Of a stretch of DNA of 64,000 bases, positions 59,535 to 64,000 are shown piece by piece. Location: the NCBI GenBank assembly GCA_965247175.1, contig OZ252006.1:3906001-3970000 (forward strand), read 5' to 3'. Within the stretch, counting starts at the first letter, position 1. Each line of letters opens with the position of its first letter. The DNA comes from JANQMX01 sp965247175 (GTDB taxonomy: Bacteria > Pseudomonadota > Alphaproteobacteria > Kiloniellales > DSM-21159). The notes beneath the pieces are model-generated. The model did no database searches. It saw only the letters and a program-made list of their open reading frames with translations, and was not told where the DNA came from. Position numbers and translations under genes: made by a program.

Positions 59535-60283
59535 AGCACCGCCGCGTCGCTGACGATGTCCGCCTGCGTCCCCATGTAGGCATGCCGCACCGCTTCGCTG
59601 CAGCGGATGGTCTCCGGATCGCCGGCTTCGATGATCTGGCCGGAATCGAGCACGGTGATGTGCGAGCAGATGTTGAGCACCAGGCCGATGTTGTGCTCGA
59701 TCACCAGCACGCCGCAGTGGCGCTCTTCGGCGATGCGGAGGATCAGGCGGCCCAGCGCCTCCGCTTCATGGACCGACATGCCGGCGGCCGGCTCGTCCAT
59801 CAGGATGAAGGCCGGGCGGCCGACCAGCGCGCGGCCGATGCCGACGCGGCGCTCGTCGGTGTAGGGCAGCGACCCGGCCAGCTCATCGGCCAAGTCCGCG
59901 ATGCCGATCCACTCGAGCACTTCTTCGGCCAGCAGCTCGGCGGCGCCCCGGTCCAGACCGAGGCCGAGCCCGGCGACCTCCAGGTTTTCCAGAACGGTGA
60001 GATCCTTGAACAGGCGGCCGCCCTGAAAGGTGCGGGCGATGCCGCCGCGGCGAACCTTGTGGGGCGGCAGGCCGTTCAGTCGCTCGCCGTCCAGCCTGTA
60101 GTCGCCGGCCGTCGGCGCCTGGAACCCGGTCAGGATGTTGACCAGTGTGGTCTTGCCGGCGCCGTTCGGCCCGATCAGCCCATGCACCGCGCCGCTGACA
60201 AGCTCCAGCGAGACGTCCGACAACGCGCGCAGCCCCGCGAAGGAGACCGCGATCCTGTCGGCGATGAGACGCGGCGGACTCAT
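59531..60283 (-). CDS. livG: Branched-chain type ABC transporter ATP-binding protein, LivG-like
   Basis: 250 aa. Walker A GPNGAGKTT, GIARTFQGGRLFKDLTVLENLEVA (Q-loop region), a degenerate signature SLPYTDERRVGIGRAL where LivG usually has LSYGxQR, Walker B AFILMDEPAAGMS and switch His in VIEHNIGLV. The signature loop reads YTDER instead of SGGQ-like sequence, a mild deviation. It begins 2 bp after the hydantoinase A stop. Confidence 0.9.
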   Translation of the reverse strand: MSPPRLIADRIAVSFAGLRALSDVSLELVSGAVHGLIGPNGAGKTTLVNILTGFQAPTAGDYRLDGERLNGLPPHKVRRGGIARTFQGGRLFKDLTVLENLEVAGLGLGLDRGAAELLAEEVLEWIGIADLADELAGSLPYTDERRVGIGRALVGRPAFILMDEPAAGMSVHEAEALGRLILRIAEERHCGVLVIEHNIGLVLNICSHITVLDSGQIIEAGDPETIRCSEAVRHAYMGTQADIVSDAAVL

Positions 60284-60285
60284 CG

Positions 60286-62370
60286 TTACGCCGCGTCGGC
60301 CGGCGTCAGCACGTAGGAGCCGCTCTCGTGCAGCTCGGCCTGCCAGCCCGGCTCGATCACGACGGTGGTCGTAATCTCCTCGATGATCGCCGGGCCGGTG
60401 ACCACGCTGCCCGCGCCCAGCTTGTCGCCATCGATGACCGGAACCCGCTGGCTCGCGCCGTCGGCGGAGAAGATCGCGTTGCGGGTCCCCTTGATGGCCG
60501 CATCGACGTCCGTGCCCGCAGCGAGGGTCGCCACCTCCGGCTTGTCGACCAGCCCGTAAAGGGTGCTCTCAAGGTTGACCACCTCGACGACGCTGTTCGG
60601 CTCCGCGTAGGTGTAGAGCTGCTTGTGCCGCCGGTGGAACGCCTCCTTCAGCTTCTCGATCCCGGCGGCGTCGATCGCGAAGTTGCCGACCTCGACGGTG
60701 CATTCGTGGACTTGGCCGACGTAGCGCATCTCGAGGCTGCGGCGGATCTCGATGCGATCCTCCTCGAAGCCGTCGGCCTTGAGATGGGCGACGCCTTGCG
60801 CCTCGATTTCCTCGAACAGCGCGCCGATGCGCTGGACAGCCTCGTCGTTGTCGAGCCGCACCGGGCAGGTGGCCATGTAGTTGTACTTCACGTCCGAGAT
60901 GATCTGCCCGAAGGCGCAGAGACCGGAGGCCAGCTTGTTCACCAGGATCTTCTTGATGCCCATTTCGCGGGCCAGCGCGGTGATGTGCGCGCCCGTTGCG
61001 CCCCCGGCACAGACCAGCACGAAGTCCCGCGGATCGTAACCGCGCTCGATGGAGACGCGGCGGATGCCATTGACCATGTTGGCGTTGACGATGGTGAACA
61101 TGCCGTAGGCCGCCTTCTCCAAGGTCAGGCCCAAAGGCTCGGCGATCTTGGTCCGGATGGCCTCTTCCGCTTTCTGCCGGTCGAGCGGCAGACGCCCGCC
61201 GACCAGTCCGTCGGGGCTGAGGTAGCCGAGCACCAGGTTGACGTCCGTCGTCGTCGGCTCGGTGCCGCCCTGGCTGTAGCAGGCCGGACCTGGGTCCGAG
61301 CCGGCGCTCTGCGGGCCCATCTGCAGCAGTCCCATATCGTCGATCCAGCCGATCGAGCCGCCGCCCGCACCCAGGGTCTCGACCTGGATCATCGGCACGC
61401 CGATGCGGTAGCGCAGGAAATCGATGTTCTTGTTGAGGTTCGACTGCCCGCCATAGGTCAGCGTGATGTCGAAGGAGGTGCCGCCCATGTCGACGGTGAT
61501 CACGTTCTCGTCGCCGAAGGGCTTGGTGACGTGCAGGCCCGCGGTCGGCGCCGAGGCCGGCCCGGAGTTGATCGCGTAGACCGAGCGGTCGGACATGGCC
61601 TCGCCGATCGCCAGGCCGCCGTTGGACTGGAAGTAACGCACCGGGTACTGGGCGCCCTGCTCCCGGAAGTAGGAGTCCACGGAGGTGACGTACTTCTTCA
61701 GGATCGGCGCCAGATAGGCGTTGGTGATTGCCGTGGAGGTGCGGGTGTACTCGCGGATCTGCGGATAGAGCAGCGAGCCCAGGGTGACGATGGCATCGGG
61801 CATCATCTCGCGGACGATCTCGGCGGCCCGGCGCTCGTGCTCGGGCCGCAGCACCGACCAGACGAAGGAGATCGCCACCGACTCGACGCCCTCGCTCAGG
61901 AAATGCTCGCAAGCCTCCCGCACCTGCTGCTCGTTGAGGGGCGTGCGGATCTCTCCGGTCGAGAGCACGCGCTCCTCGACCCCGCGGCGCAGGTAGCGCG
62001 GCGCCAGCATGACCGCCGGCGGATACTCGGCGTCATAGCGGTAGCCGTCTTCCTTGTGGCCGTTGCGGATCTCGATGGAGTCCTCATGGCCCTTGGTGCA
62101 GATTAGCCCGGTCTTGGCGCCCTTGTGCTGGATCAGGGCATTGAGACCCACCGTGGTGCCGTTGATGCAGAGATCGCACTTGGAGATGATCTCGCCGATC
62201 GAGGCGCCGAGATCTTCGGAGATCAGCGTCAGTCCGTTCCGAATCGCGAGGGTCGGGTCGGCCGGCGTGGAGAGCGCCTTGTAGAGCCGGGTCTCGCCGC
62301 TCTTTTCGGCCAGGACGAAATCGGTGAAGGTGCCGCCGGCATCGATGCCGAGCCTGTAGTCGGTGCGCAT
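60286..62370 (-). CDS. hyuA: Hydantoinase/oxoprolinase A subunit (second copy)
   Basis: 694 aa. RLGIDAGGTFTDFVLAEKSG is the ATP-binding N terminus; CINGTTVGLNALIQHKGAKTG, NSGPASAPTAGLHV and VITVDMGGTSFDITL are conserved. Only moderate similarity by eye to the copy at 39227 (Ala for Ile in the DIGGT motif, different loop lengths), so a different substrate is likely. In one operon with HyuB and a complete Liv-type importer, which suggests that the imported compound is the ring substrate. Confidence 0.9.
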   Translation of the reverse strand: MRTDYRLGIDAGGTFTDFVLAEKSGETRLYKALSTPADPTLAIRNGLTLISEDLGASIGEIISKCDLCINGTTVGLNALIQHKGAKTGLICTKGHEDSIEIRNGHKEDGYRYDAEYPPAVMLAPRYLRRGVEERVLSTGEIRTPLNEQQVREACEHFLSEGVESVAISFVWSVLRPEHERRAAEIVREMMPDAIVTLGSLLYPQIREYTRTSTAITNAYLAPILKKYVTSVDSYFREQGAQYPVRYFQSNGGLAIGEAMSDRSVYAINSGPASAPTAGLHVTKPFGDENVITVDMGGTSFDITLTYGGQSNLNKNIDFLRYRIGVPMIQVETLGAGGGSIGWIDDMGLLQMGPQSAGSDPGPACYSQGGTEPTTTDVNLVLGYLSPDGLVGGRLPLDRQKAEEAIRTKIAEPLGLTLEKAAYGMFTIVNANMVNGIRRVSIERGYDPRDFVLVCAGGATGAHITALAREMGIKKILVNKLASGLCAFGQIISDVKYNYMATCPVRLDNDEAVQRIGALFEEIEAQGVAHLKADGFEEDRIEIRRSLEMRYVGQVHECTVEVGNFAIDAAGIEKLKEAFHRRHKQLYTYAEPNSVVEVVNLESTLYGLVDKPEVATLAAGTDVDAAIKGTRNAIFSADGASQRVPVIDGDKLGAGSVVTGPAIIEEITTTVVIEPGWQAELHESGSYVLTPADAA

Positions 62371-62398
62371 GGGTCTGCTCTTCTTCGGATGATCGCGG

Positions 62399-64000
62399 TC
62401 AGGCGGCGCTGGCGCGCAGGGCCTCGGTCGAGGCGAGGTCGACCTTGAGAGAGGCTTCGTCGGCGATGACCACGCCGTAGTCCTCCCTGGCGCCCTGGAC
62501 GGAAACCAGGCCGTTGCGGACGTCTTCGATCACCTTCTCGACCGGGCGTTTCATGGCATCGCCATAGCCGCCGCCGCCGGGGTTCATGTTGGTGACCGAC
62601 TGCCCCGGCTTGATGCTGCCGATGATGTTGTCGCGGACGATCTCGGACTTGCCGTCGATCTTGCGTTCCAGGCGGCCGACCTTGGTGTCGATCATCTTCG
62701 AGGTGGCGCCGGACGCGCCGAGCGCCGGAATGCGCCGCCCCTCGCCGAACATGATGAAAGTCATCTCATCGTCCAGCGGCTCGACCTCCCAGGCGGTGCC
62801 GGAGCCGCCGCGGTAGAGCCCCGCACCGCCGCTGTCCGTCATCAGGGAGTAGCGGTGAATGATGATGGGATAGGAGTACTCCAGAAGCTCTACATCGCCG
62901 GAGGTGAGGGCGCCGAAGGCGCATTCCGGGCCGCAGGCGTGCCAGCCGTCCTGGTACGGCGTGGCCCCGGCGCCGGAGATGATCGTCGCCAGCACCATGG
63001 TCACGTACTCCTCGTCGTGACGCTTGTCCCAACCGGCGATGTTCAGGCCGTTGGCGTGGCCCCAGGAGGCCGCGACCTTCGAGGGCATGGCCTCCTCGAA
63101 GGCCAAGCGCACCGCATCGGTCAGCGTCTCCATCGGCGTGGTGGTGCAGTTCATGTGCGGCGCCGGCTCCTGCGCGTTGCACAGGGTGCCCTTGGGGCCC
63201 ATGTCGACCGAGACGCAGCGGTAGAGCCCCTCGTTGTAGGGCGGCGGGAGCTGGGCGAACATCATCAGTCCGAGGTAGACGCCGGAATAGGAGTTGCCCT
63301 CGTAGGAGTTGATGAAATAGGGGATCTGCGGCGGGCTATCGATGCGGATATGGCAGGCGTCGTCGTCAATGGTGACGGTGGCCTTGATCTCCAGGTCGCC
63401 GAAGCCATGGCCCGCGTCCTCGCAGATGGCCGTCCCGTGGTAGGTGCCGTCCGGCACGCTGCGGATCAGCGACCGCATCTGCCGGTCCGCCATGGACTGC
63501 AGCTCTTCGATGCAGGCCGCGACCTGCTCCTGGCCATACTTGTCGAGCGTGCGGATCAGGTTGCGCTCGCCGACCTGGCAGGCGCCGATCAGCGCGTTGA
63601 AGTCTCCTTCCTGATCCTTGCGCGCGCGCATGTTGGTGAGGATCAGGTTGAGGACGTCGTTGCGCGGCTGGCCGCGGTCCCAGATCTTGACCGGCGGGAT
63701 GCGCAGGCACTCGGCATAGATCTCCTTGGCGTCCGGATTGTACCCGGCGGGGACCGGGCCGCCGATGTCGGTCAGGTGGCCCTTGCAGACCGTCCAGTAG
63801 ACCAGCTCGCCGTGATAGAAGACCGGCTTGTACATGCAGACGTCGATGCCGTGACTGCCCATGTAGGCCGGGTCGTTGTGCAGGATCAGATCGCCTTCGT
63901 GAATGTCGTCGCCGAAGTAGGCCTGCACCGCCTTCATTGCCGGGATCAGCGAGCCGAGATGGATCGGAATGTCCTGGCCCTGGAGGATCATCTCGGGCTT
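62399..64000 (-). CDS. hyuB: Hydantoinase/oxoprolinase B subunit (second copy), 5' end outside the window
   Basis: Partial: 533 codons are inside the window and the frame is still open at 64000, so roughly the first 50-80 residues are missing. Motifs: GDLILHNDPAYMGSHGIDVCM, VCKGHLTDIGGPVPAGYNPDAKEIYAE and NMNPGGGGYGDAM near the C terminus. The stop (62399-62401) is 28 bp before hyuA. Downstream order is hyuA, livG, livF, livH, livM, binding protein, all on the minus strand with gaps of at most 30 bp. Confidence 0.9.
   Translation of the reverse strand, partial: KPEMILQGQDIPIHLGSLIPAMKAVQAYFGDDIHEGDLILHNDPAYMGSHGIDVCMYKPVFYHGELVYWTVCKGHLTDIGGPVPAGYNPDAKEIYAECLRIPPVKIWDRGQPRNDVLNLILTNMRARKDQEGDFNALIGACQVGERNLIRTLDKYGQEQVAACIEELQSMADRQMRSLIRSVPDGTYHGTAICEDAGHGFGDLEIKATVTIDDDACHIRIDSPPQIPYFINSYEGNSYSGVYLGLMMFAQLPPPYNEGLYRCVSVDMGPKGTLCNAQEPAPHMNCTTTPMETLTDAVRLAFEEAMPSKVAASWGHANGLNIAGWDKRHDEEYVTMVLATIISGAGATPYQDGWHACGPECAFGALTSGDVELLEYSYPIIIHRYSLMTDSGGAGLYRGGSGTAWEVEPLDDEMTFIMFGEGRRIPALGASGATSKMIDTKVGRLERKIDGKSEIVRDNIIGSIKPGQSVTNMNPGGGGYGDAMKRPVEKVIEDVRNGLVSVQGAREDYGVVIADEASLKVDLASTEALRASAA

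Noticed and set aside
58807..59583. Upstream extension of the livH frame
   Set aside because: It overlaps livF completely in another frame and has no transporter features; the family N terminus begins at ATG 58806.
1..64000. CRISPR array, tRNA, rRNA, transposase, integrase or attachment site
   Set aside because: I looked for regularly spaced repeats, cloverleaf-type sequences and mobile-element genes and saw none. A tRNA/Rfam scan would be decisive; any hit would correct this.

Overview
This is a 64 kb window of GC-rich DNA, about two thirds G+C by eye, that is densely coding and has a strongly bacterial gene layout. The mix of TRAP, Aap-type and Liv-type transporters, CaiB/BaiF CoA-transferases, TamA/TamB, hydantoinase A/B pairs and an NHL/SMP-30-like secretome fits a metabolically versatile alphaproteobacterium. 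Rhodospirillales or a relative is my guess; no rRNA or other marker gene is present to prove it. I see no tRNA, rRNA, CRISPR array, transposase or phage gene. The window looks chromosomal and rich in catabolic accessory clusters.

Layout. (1) 1-5175: the 3' end of a serine-glyoxylate-type aminotransferase, a complete TRAP transporter (dctP, dctQ, dctM), a crotonase-fold protein and a CaiB/BaiF CoA-transferase, reading as one operon for uptake and CoA activation of an organic acid. (2) 5343-17681: a SAM/cyclase/AAA/TPR signalling protein, a dimethylargininase-family hydrolase, TamA and TamB (back to back), and a membrane-bound sensor adenylate cyclase. (3) 17890-21017: a PEP-CTERM protein whose sorting signal is cut off by an in-frame TAA, two very small single-span membrane proteins, a TTC38-like TPR protein, and strong RNA hairpins. 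(4) 21053-24277: a TetR-controlled five-gene minus-strand cluster (TetR, a 138-aa unknown, an SDR with Tyr-to-Phe in its active site, a membrane protein, a tautomerase). (5) 24326-27935: LysR plus three exported proteins of unknown role.

(6) 28140-47376 is the most interesting region. It has an amino-acid ABC importer (AapJQMP-like), a PLP C-S lyase (MetC-like), a VOC protein, a cytoplasmic sulfoxide-reductase-type molybdoenzyme, an IclR regulator and a rhodanese. These are followed by an eight-gene operon: FAD oxidase, hydantoinase A, hydantoinase B, SDR, thiol-dioxygenase-like cupin, CoA-transferase, crotonase-like protein and putative sulfate/sulfite exporter. Three promoters in this region carry the same 21-bp palindrome, which ties the transporter, the lyase/reductase pair and the rhodanese/oxidase operon into one local regulon. 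I propose that it encodes uptake and breakdown of a sulfur-containing amino acid, possibly an S-substituted cysteine sulfoxide. The substrate is inference.

(7) 47530-51289: a secreted beta-propeller, LysR, and a MarR regulator with two operator boxes facing a SnoaL-like/DUF3237-like gene pair. (8) 51359-55329: a complete bacterial Pnkp/Hen1 RNA-repair operon. (9) 55616-64000: a second hydantoinase A/B pair in one minus-strand operon with a full Liv-type ABC importer; hydantoinase B runs off the window end.
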